A model generated the notes under the pieces. It had not been told where the DNA came from. It saw nothing but the letters and a program-made list of their open reading frames with translations, and did no database searches. Below, in pieces: positions 32,918 through 42,837 of a DNA stretch of 64,000 bases. Position numbers and translations under genes: made by a program. Within the stretch, counting starts at the first letter, position 1. Every line of letters begins with the position of its first letter. Source of the DNA: Dietzia sp. ANT_WB102 (GTDB taxonomy: Bacteria > Actinomycetota > Actinomycetes > Mycobacteriales > Mycobacteriaceae); assembly GCF_008369165.1 (NCBI RefSeq), contig NZ_VOBA01000001.1, positions 2,349,630-2,413,629 of the forward strand, given 5' to 3'.

Positions 32918-33964
32918 ATGACCGGATCGACGGACGACACCGGGCAGCAGGTGGACGCACTGCTCGTGCTCTCCTTTGGCGGGCCCGAGGGGCAGGAGGA
33001 CGTGATCCCCTTCCTCGAGAACGTCACCCGGGGCCGAGGGATCCCGCGGGAGCGACTGGAGGAGGTGGCCACCCACTACCGCCATCTCGGTGGCCGCAGC
33101 CCCATCAACGACCTCAACCGGGAGATCATCACCAATGTGGAGGCCGAACTGGCCCGCCGAGGACGCGACCTGCCTGTCTACTTCGGTAACCGCAACTGGA
33201 TGCCGATGGTCGAGGACACCGTGCGTCAGATGGTGGCCGACGGCGTGCGCACCGCCGCCGTATTCGCGACGTCGGCCTGGGGCGGGTACTCGGGCTGCGC
33301 CCAGTATCAGGAGGACATCGCCAGGGCCCGGGACCAGGTCGAGGGAGCGCCGACCATGGTGCGGCTCCGTCAGTTCTACGACCACCCATTGTTCGTGCAA
33401 CGGTTCGCGACCGATCTCAAGGCGGCGGTCGCCTCCGCCGCCCCGGGGGCTCGGGTGATCTTCACGGCCCACTCCGTCCCGAATGCCGCAGACGAGACCG
33501 CGGGCCCGCCGGCCCTCGGCGGCCGCCTCTACAGCCGTCAGGTCGCCGAGGCGTCGCGACTGGTTGCAGCAGCGGCCGGCGTTGAGGACTACGACCTGGT
33601 GTGGCAGTCCCGCTCCGGCCCGCCGAGCGTGCCGTGGCTGGAACCGGATGTAGTGGACCATGTGAGCGACCTGGCATCGACGAAGGAGGTCCGAGACGTC
33701 GTGGTGGTTCCCATCGGGTTCATCTCCGACCACGTCGAAGTGATCTGGGACCTGGACACCGAACTGGTCGACGAAGTCCGCGAACTCGGTGTGACGGTGA
33801 CCCGCTGTGCGACTCCCGGACCGAGTCCGGAGTTCGCCGGCATGATCCTCGAACTGCTCGACGAGGTCGAGTCGGGCACCCCGCAGGAGCGTCCCGGTAG
33901 CGTCCCCGCTCTGGGGCGCAACCGCGACGGTTCGCGCTGCGCGATCGGCTGCTGCGCGCGCTAG
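32918..33964 (+). CDS. hemH: Ferrochelatase (coproporphyrin III type, CpfC/HemH)
   Basis: This 348-residue enzyme inserts iron into the porphyrin. The metal-site His is in [12 protein letters not shown] and the distal acid in [14 protein letters not shown]. The C-terminal end [10 protein letters not shown] together with C in SGCAQY offers the four cysteines that bind a [2Fe-2S] cluster in actinobacterial ferrochelatases. Actinobacteria use the coproporphyrin-dependent route, so coproporphyrin III is the likely substrate. It starts one base after the inhA stop, with aggag upstream. Confidence 0.94.
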   Translation: MTGSTDDTGQQVDALLVLSFGGPEGQEDVIPFLENVTRGRGIPRERLEEVATHYRHLGGRSPINDLNREIITNVEAELARRGRDLPVYFGNRNWMPMVEDTVRQMVADGVRTAAVFATSAWGGYSGCAQYQEDIARARDQVEGAPTMVRLRQFYDHPLFVQRFATDLKAAVASAAPGARVIFTAHSVPNAADETAGPPALGGRLYSRQVAEASRLVAAAAGVEDYDLVWQSRSGPPSVPWLEPDVVDHVSDLASTKEVRDVVVVPIGFISDHVEVIWDLDTELVDEVRELGVTVTRCATPGPSPEFAGMILELLDEVESGTPQERPGSVPALGRNRDGSRCAIGCCAR

Positions 33965-33977
33965 ATTTCCGCTCGGG

Positions 33978-34790
33978 CTAGATCTCTCTCAGGGCCGCCT
34001 CGCCGGCCGCGGCCACCGCGGACCGGCGGGCCGCGTCTTTCACCGCGACGAGACGACGAAGTACCGGCTCGCGCGCAGCGGGGTCGACGCCGACCTCCGG
34101 CTGTGCCAGAGCGACCGAGATGATCGCCTCGACCCGGTCGATCCTGTCCACCAACTCGAGAACCCTGGACGGGAGCCCCTCGGGTAGGCGAGTCGCATGG
34201 GCAGGGATGTCGACGGGGGCTGCAGCGTCGGCACGCACCGCGCTCCGTTCGATGAGTTCGGCGGCCTCCACGACGGCCCGCCCCAGATCGGCCAGCGCCT
34301 CCGAGGGGCCGGGCGGCTGCGGCGGGACGGGGCAGTCCTGCACACCGCGGGCCCGCCACCGGAGCACGTCCGGGTGCGGCCGGACGCAGGTGAGACACAC
34401 GGCCGTCCGCGAGTCCGGGTCGCGGACGAGGAGGCCCCATCCAGCGTCGGCCACGTCCGCTCGGACGGCGGGGACCGGCGGCAGGCTTGAGGAGTCCCCG
34501 GGCGCCATCGTCAACAGCGACAGCGCCTCCGGGGCCGGGTGCGCACGCCCGGCTCGACGCAGCGCGGTCACGAGACCGGGCAGCAGGCCCGCGGGGCCAG
34601 CGACGGGGGAGACCTCGGCGATCATCGGCACCGACTCGCCGACGATCTCCAGGAGGTGGGACTGGGCCAGTCCGGAGACGTACTCCGTCAGTACGTCGAA
34701 CGGCTGATCCGCCCACGCGGTGCGCAGCAGGTGCAGCGGCATCGGCCACGCAGGGGAGAGCGCCGTACTGCGGGTGAGGGGTCGGGACAT
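33978..34790 (-). CDS. Conserved actinobacterial protein of unknown function (Rv1486c-like position)
   Basis: This 270-residue cytosolic protein is rich in Ala, Arg, Pro and Val. It has no signal peptide or clear enzyme motif. One Cys pair (AVCLTCVRPHPDVL) lies near the middle, with a third Cys in GVQDCPVPPQP. The C-terminal third (ELVDRIDRVEAIISVALAQP and on) looks helical. It converges with hemH, 13 bases apart, where Rv1486c lies in M. tuberculosis. The ATG at 34790 is preceded by TAGGAT at 8 bases; the longer frame upstream overlaps the divergent gene. Confidence 0.72.
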   Translation of the reverse strand: MSRPLTRSTALSPAWPMPLHLLRTAWADQPFDVLTEYVSGLAQSHLLEIVGESVPMIAEVSPVAGPAGLLPGLVTALRRAGRAHPAPEALSLLTMAPGDSSSLPPVPAVRADVADAGWGLLVRDPDSRTAVCLTCVRPHPDVLRWRARGVQDCPVPPQPPGPSEALADLGRAVVEAAELIERSAVRADAAAPVDIPAHATRLPEGLPSRVLELVDRIDRVEAIISVALAQPEVGVDPAAREPVLRRLVAVKDAARRSAVAAAGEAALREI

Positions 34791-34798
34791 GACGATCA

Positions 34799-34804
34799 AT
34801 CCTA
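34799..34804 (-). promoter_or_regulatory. -10 hexamer TAGGAT, minus-strand gene at 34790
   Basis: TAGGAT on the minus strand ends 8 bases before the ATG at 34790. A plus-strand -10 lies 40 bases away, forming a compact divergent promoter region. Confidence 0.4.
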
Positions 34805-34843
34805 CCGACGGTGTGCCGCGGTCACCCCCGGTGAGGCGGCGGC

Positions 34844-34849
34844 TACCGT
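34844..34849 (+). promoter_or_regulatory. -10 hexamer TACCGT for the DUF3097 gene
   Basis: TACCGT ends 8 bases before the ATG at 34858, with no ribosome binding site between them. Confidence 0.4.
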
Positions 34850-34857
34850 GTCTTGCC

Positions 34858-35679
34858 ATGGCTGACATGTACGGCTCCGACATCCTGTCCGGGACGGCCC
34901 GGCGTCGACGACCGGAGATCCCGGTCGTCGACGCCGAACGCGATCTGGTGGTGGAGGACGCCGAGTCCGGGTTTTGCGGGGCCGTGGTGGGGTTCGACAG
35001 GTCGTACGACGGCGAGTTCGTCAAACTCGAGGACAGGCGGGGCCGGGTGCGTCTCTTCGCGATGACCCCCTCGGCGTTCCTCATCGACGGTTCTCCGGTC
35101 ACCCTGCGCAAGCCGGCGCCGGTCGCGCAACGGGGACCCGCGATCACCGCGTCGGGGTCGCGGAAGGTCGAGGGGTTGCGCGCTCGTACTGCCCGGGCGG
35201 GCCGGATCTGGGTTGAGGGCATCCACGACGCGGCCCTGGTCGAGAAGATCTGGGGTCACGACCTGCGGGTCGAGGGCGTGGTCGTCGAGCCGCTGCACGG
35301 GATCGACGACCTGCACTCTCTGGTCACCCAATTCGGTCCCACCCGCCAGGCGCGCCTGGGGGTCCTGGTGGACCACCTCGTCAAGGACAGTAAGGAATCT
35401 CGGATCGTCGCCGGGCTCGGGGAGAACGTCCTGGTGACCGGTCACCCGTACGTGGATATCTGGCAGGCGGTCAAGCCCTCCGCTGTGGGTATTGACGAAT
35501 GGCCGGTGGTGCCTCGCGGGGAGGACTGGAAGACGGGGATCTGCCAGCGACTGGGCTGGGGCGAGCCAGCGGACGGTTTCCGCCGCGTCTTGTCCTCGGT
35601 GAGTTCCTACCGGGACATCGAGCCGGCCCTGCTTGGCGCGGTGGAGAGACTGGTCGACTTCGTCACCGAACCGGCCTGA
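34858..35679 (+). CDS. DUF3097 family protein
   Basis: This 273-residue cytosolic protein matches the DUF3097 family as I know it. The N-terminal part (about 1-95) has DAESGFCGAVVGFDRSYDGE and a beta-rich look. The second part begins RIWVEGIHDAALVEKIWGHD and continues with VVVEPLHGIDDL and LGVLVDHLV. That E...DD...D pattern on alternating strands resembles a Toprim fold, found in nucleic-acid enzymes. No function is established. Its last 17 bases overlap the convergent TVP38-like gene. Confidence 0.8.
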   Translation: MADMYGSDILSGTARRRRPEIPVVDAERDLVVEDAESGFCGAVVGFDRSYDGEFVKLEDRRGRVRLFAMTPSAFLIDGSPVTLRKPAPVAQRGPAITASGSRKVEGLRARTARAGRIWVEGIHDAALVEKIWGHDLRVEGVVVEPLHGIDDLHSLVTQFGPTRQARLGVLVDHLVKDSKESRIVAGLGENVLVTGHPYVDIWQAVKPSAVGIDEWPVVPRGEDWKTGICQRLGWGEPADGFRRVLSSVSSYRDIEPALLGAVERLVDFVTEPA

Positions 35680-36298
35680 CCGGCAGCTTGGCGTCGAGGA
35701 CCATCCCCACCAGGCCGACCGCGGCGAAACCGCCGGTGGCCCACAGTGCGGCCACGCCGTCGCCCTCGGTCAGCGAATGCCCCAGGAGGACCGCGGCCAC
35801 TGTCCCCGGCGCACTGCCGATGAGTGTGGCCAGCAGGAACTGCGGGTAGGGGATCGAAGTCAGTGGGGCGGCGTAGTTAACCACCGAGAACGGCACCGCA
35901 GGTACCAGTCGCAGGCTGCCGACCGACAGCCACCCTCGCCGGCGCAGTCTCGCGTCAATTGAGGCCACCCGCGGATCCGCCCGGAGCGCTGCGGTCCGCT
36001 CGTGTCCGAGGCGCCGGATCCCGACAAACGCGAGCGTTGCGGCAACGCCGGTAGCCACGAGCGAGCATGGGATGGCCACGGCCGGGGTGAACAGGACCGC
36101 CGCCGAATAGGTGAACGTGGACCGGGGGACCGGCGTGACGGTGACAACCGCGTAGGCCGTGAAGAACGCGACCGGGAACCATGGCCCGAGATGTGCCGCC
36201 CAGTCGCGGAGTTGTTCCAATCCGGGGGTCGGCACGAGGGTCGCCACGATGATCACCAGCACCACAGCTGCCGCCCACGCCGTCACCCGGTTCCGCAC
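35663..36298 (-). CDS. TVP38/TMEM64 (VTT domain) membrane protein
   Basis: This membrane protein of about 211 residues has some six hydrophobic segments. The VTT-type core is seen in PVAFFTAYAVVTVTPVPRST, GVAATLAFVGIRRLG, LRLVPAVPFSVVNYAAPLTS and ATLIGSAPGTVAAVLLG. The family is implicated in lipid scrambling and membrane homeostasis. Neither candidate start (GTG 36298, TTG 36343) has a good ribosome binding site; I use 36298. The position and family match Rv1491c, just upstream of and divergent from mutA. Confidence 0.85.
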   Translation of the reverse strand: MRNRVTAWAAAVVLVIIVATLVPTPGLEQLRDWAAHLGPWFPVAFFTAYAVVTVTPVPRSTFTYSAAVLFTPAVAIPCSLVATGVAATLAFVGIRRLGHERTAALRADPRVASIDARLRRRGWLSVGSLRLVPAVPFSVVNYAAPLTSIPYPQFLLATLIGSAPGTVAAVLLGHSLTEGDGVAALWATGGFAAVGLVGMVLDAKLPVRPVR

Positions 36299-36390
36299 TG
36301 GGACGACTGTAGTCGCCGTCGCTGGTGACGACTTCCCCCACAAGTCCCCCTCGGCACACGGGCGTGTTTCGGGCGCTCCGCGGGCTGGAC

Positions 36391-36396
36391 TAGAGT
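36391..36396 (+). promoter_or_regulatory. -10 hexamer TAGAGT for mutA
   Basis: TAGAGT ends 6 bases before the GTG at 36403, so RNA would begin on the start codon. This favours 36403 over the in-frame GTG at 36439. Confidence 0.5.
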
Positions 36397-36402
36397 CCGG
36401 GG

Positions 36403-38277
36403 GTGACCCCCTTCACTCCACAAGAGAACGAGGTACCGGTGACCAGTCCGACCACAGGTCCAGACCTTCACTCCTGGTACGCCTCTGTGGGAGCCGTCCT
36501 CGCGAAGGCCGCCCGCAAGGATCCCGCCGACATGCCGGAGGACGCGTGGCGTGCCCTCGTCGCCACCACTCGGGACGGCATCGATATCAACCCGCTGTAC
36601 ACGCGGGAGGACGAGATCGCTGAGCGCCCCGCGCCCGGCCAGTTCCCGTTTGTCCGCGGCGGGGACCGGTCGGGACTGCCGGAGAGCGGCTGGCACGTCA
36701 GCTCGCGGGTCGAGGTCGCGGGCGAGGTCTCCGAGGCCAATACCGAGATACTGGACCTGCTGAACCAGGGCGTCTCTGCACTGTGGCTCACCGCCGGGGC
36801 CACCGATCTGGCTGCTGTCCTGAAGGACGTCTACCTGGATCTGGCTCCGGTCACGTTCGACTCCGGCGCTGACCTGACCGAGGTCGCAGAGGCTTTCCTC
36901 GCCCTGCTCGATGAGCGCCGCTCCGCCGGCGACGGGGTCACCAACCGCGCCGCCGTCATCGCCGATCTGGGCGCGTCGCCCGTGACCTCCGCGTACGCGG
37001 GGGCGGACTCGATCGGACTCGACGCCGCGGTCCGGCTCGCGGCGCGGGTGTCGGAGCGGGAGGAGACAATCCGGACCTTCGTCGCCGACGGCACGGTCTT
37101 CCACGCCGACGGCGCCGGAGACGCCCAGGAGCTGGCGTATTCCGTCGCGGCAGGTCTGGAGTACGTGCGAGCGCTGATCTCCGCGGGATTGTCCGCCGAG
37201 GCCGCACTCGGCCAGGTCTCATTCCGGCTCGCCGCGACCGACGACCAGTTCGCCTCGATCGCCAAGTTCCGTGCCGGCAGGCTCATCTGGGCCCGGGTCG
37301 CCGAACTCCTCGGCGCCCCCGAGGCCGGAGGGGCACCTCAGCACGCGGTCACCTCGTCCGCAATGATGTCGCGCCGCGACCCCTGGGTGAACATGCTCCG
37401 CACCACCCTCGCCGCGTTCGGTGCTGGTGTCGGCGGCGCCACCACGGTGACGGTCCTCCCGTTCGACGCCTCGGTGCCGGGCGGGCTCGAGAACACGTCC
37501 CGCGCCTTCGCCGCGCGTATCGCCCGCAACACGCAACTCCTGCTGCTCGAGGAGTCCCATCTCGGTCACGTCGTGGATCCGGCCGGTGGCTCCTGGTACG
37601 TCGAATCGCTCACCGACTCACTCGCCGACGCCGCGTGGTCTGCGCTGCAGACGATCGAGGCCGAGGGCGGCCTGATCGCCGCGATCGAGGCGGGTACCGT
37701 CGCCGAGGCCATCGCCCGGGTGCGCCAGGCTCGCGACGCTGACATCGCCCACCGCACAGCCCCGATCACGGGCGTATCCGAGTTCCCCAATCTCGACGAG
37801 CAGGCCCTTGACGCGTCCCGCCGCGGTGGCGACACCTACCGCTATGGCCGCGCATTCGAGGACCTGAGGGACCGGTCTGACGCCCACCTGGAAGCCACCG
37901 GCGCCCGCCCGACCATCCTCATCGCGGGTCTCGGCCCGCAGGCCGAAACGACGCCCCGGGTGACGTTCGTGGCCAACCTGCTCGCCGCGGGCGGCATCGA
38001 GGCACGCAATCCGGGAGTCACCGAAGCCGGACAGTACGCCGGGGCCGCAGAGGGTGAGCAGATCGCCGTGCTCTGCGGCGCGGACAAGCGCTATGCAACC
38101 GAGGGGGCCGACGCCGTCCGCGCCCTCCGGGACGCCGGGATGTCGAAGGTGTACCTCGCCGGCAATGAGAAGGGCTTCCCCGCGGACGCGACCGACCGTC
38201 CGGACGGATACTTGGCCCTCGGCATGGACGCCGTCACCGCCCTGACCACCCTTCTCGACCAGCTGGAAGTGAAGTGA
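36403..38277 (+). CDS. mutA: Methylmalonyl-CoA mutase small subunit
   Basis: This 624-residue beta subunit of the B12-dependent mutase has a TIM-barrel half ([40 protein letters not shown]) and a C-terminal flavodoxin-like half ([20 protein letters not shown]). The latter lacks the DxHxxG cobalamin motif, as expected for the non-catalytic subunit. It pairs with MutB, encoded one base downstream. Together they interconvert methylmalonyl-CoA and succinyl-CoA in propionate and odd-chain lipid metabolism. Confidence 0.95.
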   Translation: MTPFTPQENEVPVTSPTTGPDLHSWYASVGAVLAKAARKDPADMPEDAWRALVATTRDGIDINPLYTREDEIAERPAPGQFPFVRGGDRSGLPESGWHVSSRVEVAGEVSEANTEILDLLNQGVSALWLTAGATDLAAVLKDVYLDLAPVTFDSGADLTEVAEAFLALLDERRSAGDGVTNRAAVIADLGASPVTSAYAGADSIGLDAAVRLAARVSEREETIRTFVADGTVFHADGAGDAQELAYSVAAGLEYVRALISAGLSAEAALGQVSFRLAATDDQFASIAKFRAGRLIWARVAELLGAPEAGGAPQHAVTSSAMMSRRDPWVNMLRTTLAAFGAGVGGATTVTVLPFDASVPGGLENTSRAFAARIARNTQLLLLEESHLGHVVDPAGGSWYVESLTDSLADAAWSALQTIEAEGGLIAAIEAGTVAEAIARVRQARDADIAHRTAPITGVSEFPNLDEQALDASRRGGDTYRYGRAFEDLRDRSDAHLEATGARPTILIAGLGPQAETTPRVTFVANLLAAGGIEARNPGVTEAGQYAGAAEGEQIAVLCGADKRYATEGADAVRALRDAGMSKVYLAGNEKGFPADATDRPDGYLALGMDAVTALTTLLDQLEVK

Positions 38278-38278
38278 C

Positions 38279-40567
<2,289 letters not shown>

Positions 40568-40647
40568 CCCGCCCCGGCTCCGGACCCGACCCCGCCGGGT
40601 CGGGCAACCTGTCGGGCAGTCTGTCGACGACGGCCGGCACCGGCACG

Positions 40648-41667
40648 GTGCGCGGCCCGGTGCCCTCGGCCACCGGGCGGCGTCCGCGTCGCGAGATCGA
40701 CGTCGATGCTCTGCTCGCCGGAGTCCTCGAAGACCGCCGCCCAATCCTGGCACGGGCGATCACGCTGTTGGAGTCCACGAACCCGGCGCACCGCGAGAAG
40801 GCCCAGCAACTCCTCCTGGGCGCGCTACCCCACGCCGGCGGGGCTCTGCGGGTCGGCATCACCGGGGTGCCGGGGGTCGGCAAGTCGACGTTCATCGAGT
40901 CCTTCGGGCTGTTTCTGGTTGAGCAGGGCCACAAAGTCGCGGTCCTCGCCGTCGACCCGTCGTCCACCCGCACCGGCGGCTCGATCCTCGGCGACAAGAC
41001 CCGAATGGCCACCCTGTCCACCGAACCGAGGGCGTATATTCGCCCCTCACCCACGTCAGGCACTCTCGGTGGCGTCGCCAAGGCCACTCGGGAGTCGATG
41101 GTCCTGCTGGAGGCCGCAGGCTTCGACGTGATCCTCGTGGAAACAGTCGGCGTCGGTCAGTCCGAGGTGACGGTTGCCGGGATGGTCGACTGCTTCACCT
41201 TCCTCACCCTCGCTCGCACCGGGGATCAGCTGCAGGGAATCAAGAAGGGCGTTCTCGAGCTGGCGGACGTCGTCGCCGTCAACAAGGCCGACGGGCCGCA
41301 TGTCAAGGACGCCGCCCGGGCCGCCCGTGAGCTCGGGGCCGCGTTGCGACTGGTGCGCCCTTCGGACGCGGTGTGGAAGGTGCCCGTCCTGACCATGTCG
41401 GGGCTGGAGGGCGACGGCCTGGACCGCTTCTGGGACGCCGTCCGCTCGCACCAGGACACGATGGCGGAGATCGGTGAGGTGGAGGCCCGGCGGGCGCGTC
41501 AGCAGGTCGACTGGACGTGGTCGATGGTCCACGACACCCTGATGGCCCGGTTGGCCGCCGACCCGGACGTTCGACATATCGCACCGCAGGTCGAGCGCCA
41601 GGTCCGAGAGGGAACTCTGACCGCGGCATTGGCAGCTCAGGCGATCATAGACGCGTTCGATTCCTGA
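40648..41667 (+). CDS. meaB: Methylmalonyl-CoA mutase-associated GTPase MeaB
   Basis: This G protein of about 339 residues guards and reloads the B12 mutase. Walker A is in GITGVPGVGKSTFIE. The ADPSST-like switch is AVDPSSTRTGGSILGDKTRM, DxxG equivalents lie in ILVETVGVGQSE, and the base-specificity motif is NKAD in VVAVNKADGPHV. The start is uncertain: the GTG at 40648 leaves an 80-base gap after mutB and has no ribosome binding site, and a non-standard upstream CTG in the same frame cannot be excluded. M. tuberculosis carries a toxin-antitoxin pair at this junction; none is seen here. Confidence 0.93.
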   Translation: MRGPVPSATGRRPRREIDVDALLAGVLEDRRPILARAITLLESTNPAHREKAQQLLLGALPHAGGALRVGITGVPGVGKSTFIESFGLFLVEQGHKVAVLAVDPSSTRTGGSILGDKTRMATLSTEPRAYIRPSPTSGTLGGVAKATRESMVLLEAAGFDVILVETVGVGQSEVTVAGMVDCFTFLTLARTGDQLQGIKKGVLELADVVAVNKADGPHVKDAARAARELGAALRLVRPSDAVWKVPVLTMSGLEGDGLDRFWDAVRSHQDTMAEIGEVEARRARQQVDWTWSMVHDTLMARLAADPDVRHIAPQVERQVREGTLTAALAAQAIIDAFDS

Positions 41668-41676
41668 CCCACCCGT

Positions 41677-41742
41677 GTGGAGTCACTCCGTCAGCGTCGC
41701 CCGGGAGCGTTCCTGAGGAAACGCTGCACGCAGTGACTCCAC
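41677..41742. repeat. Long inverted repeat in the meaB-methyltransferase gap
   Basis: gtggagtcact (41677-41687) and agtgactccac (41732-41742) are perfect 11-bp complements 44 bases apart. A nested agcgtt.../...aacgct pair (41706-41725) closes a second stem. It could terminate the mut operon or be part of a small mobile repeat. Confidence 0.6.
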
Positions 41743-41745
41743 GCC

Positions 41746-41806
41746 GGGCGCCCTAAACGCCGCGCAACTGCAGTGCCGCGCGACTGCAGTGCAGGGCGCC
41801 CGAAAC
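41746..41806. repeat. Tandem 16-mer repeat flanked by direct repeats
   Basis: Two 16-base units, CGCGCAACTGCAGTGC (41761-41776) and CGCGCGACTGCAGTGC (41777-41792), differ at one base. They are flanked by GGGCGCCCTAAAC (41746-41758) and GGGCGCCCGAAAC (41794-41806), 48 bases apart, exactly three unit lengths. No gene is supported here. Confidence 0.75.
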
Positions 41807-41891
41807 ACCCCGTGCGTCTGACGTAGCGGGAGTGAAACAGCGGGAGCACACCGAGCGCCAGAGAGCGCCAGACCCGTGTCGGCGCAGGGTC

Positions 41892-42683
41892 TCACCGCTT
41901 ACGCAGGACGAACCCGACTGCGCTCATGTGCTCGTCGTGGGTGACGAAGGTCTTGCGCATCGCGAGCACGCGCGCGCAGGCGTCGGCATCGCGCATCAGG
42001 TTCCGGACGATCCGCGACACACCGGCGACACCCTCGTCGGCGAGCATGCGCATGGGCTTGAGCAGGGACATCGGACGAAGCTCGGTGCTCTCCACCTCGA
42101 AACCGGCGTCGTCGAACAGCTGCGTCCACTCCGCCACTGTGAGAGGCCGGGCGTTCACGCGGATCGAGCGGGCGAGATCTTTGCGGATGCTCGTCTTCAC
42201 CTCGCCGTCCAGGGTGTCGGGGACCAGGCACAGTTCGTGGACCAGGTACCGACCACCCGGTCCGAGCACCCGACCCGCCTCCGCGACGATCTGCTTCTTG
42301 GCGGAGTCACCCTGCATGGTGAGCATCGCCTCGCCCACGATGATGTCGGCCGAAGCGGTTTCCAGCCCGGTCTCCTGGGCGGTCGCCACCACCAGGTCAC
42401 CCCGTCCGTCGATGGCGTCACGGGTGACTGCCACCGCCTCGGGATCCGAGTCCACGCCCATGTAGGACGCCGGACCCTCGTCCAGCAGAAGTCTCGCCGT
42501 CAGCCCGAGCCCGGGTGCGAACTCCACCACGCGCTTGCCGGCCACCGTCGTCGCCGAGACGAGCCATTTCGACAGCTCCTTGCCTCCGGGACGCAGGACT
42601 TTCTTGCCGATACGCGCGAGGAGCCAGTGACCGGCGACGGACTCGGTATCGCGCTCATGCTGGGGGAGCGGGGTGATGGTCAT
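41892..42683 (-). CDS. Class I SAM-dependent methyltransferase, likely iron-regulated
   Basis: This 263-residue methyltransferase has motif I VVEFAPGLGLTARLL (E-F-A-P-G-x-G form), an acidic ribose-binding residue in YMGVDSDPEAV and a post-motif region GRVLGPGGRYLVHELCLVPD. It has no membrane segment. It starts at an ATG with an excellent ggaggaaa site. A 19-base IdeR/DtxR-like box lies 57-75 bases upstream and overlaps the promoter, so expression may rise when iron is low. The acceptor substrate is unknown; a small molecule or lipid is more likely than RNA. Confidence 0.83.
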   Translation of the reverse strand: MTITPLPQHERDTESVAGHWLLARIGKKVLRPGGKELSKWLVSATTVAGKRVVEFAPGLGLTARLLLDEGPASYMGVDSDPEAVAVTRDAIDGRGDLVVATAQETGLETASADIIVGEAMLTMQGDSAKKQIVAEAGRVLGPGGRYLVHELCLVPDTLDGEVKTSIRKDLARSIRVNARPLTVAEWTQLFDDAGFEVESTELRPMSLLKPMRMLADEGVAGVSRIVRNLMRDADACARVLAMRKTFVTHDEHMSAVGFVLRKR

Positions 42684-42739
42684 GGTGGGTTTCCTCCGGG
42701 CCGGCAGTACGGCACCGGCGCCGCGCCGGCAACTAACGT

Positions 42740-42758
42740 TTAGGCAAGCCTATCCTAT
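42740..42758 (-). promoter_or_regulatory. IdeR/DtxR-type iron box
   Basis: TTAGGCAAGCCTATCCTAT agrees with the IdeR/DtxR consensus (TTAGGTTAGSCTAACCTAA) at about 14 of 19 positions, and its outer TTAGG and CCTA arms are kept. It lies upstream of the methyltransferase and overlaps -10-like hexamers on the minus strand, the usual place for iron-dependent repression. Confidence 0.65.
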
Positions 42759-42837
42759 ATTCCGGCTAGGGAACAGCCGGTGCAGCGGCGGAAATTCGGA
42801 CTGTCGTCGTCCTGAATTCGACTCGATCCATCGGAGT

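Noticed and set aside
41683-41895. 70-codon open frame in the repeat-rich gap
   Set aside because: It runs through the inverted and tandem repeats, has no ribosome binding site, and its translation is Cys/Ala/Arg-rich without pattern.
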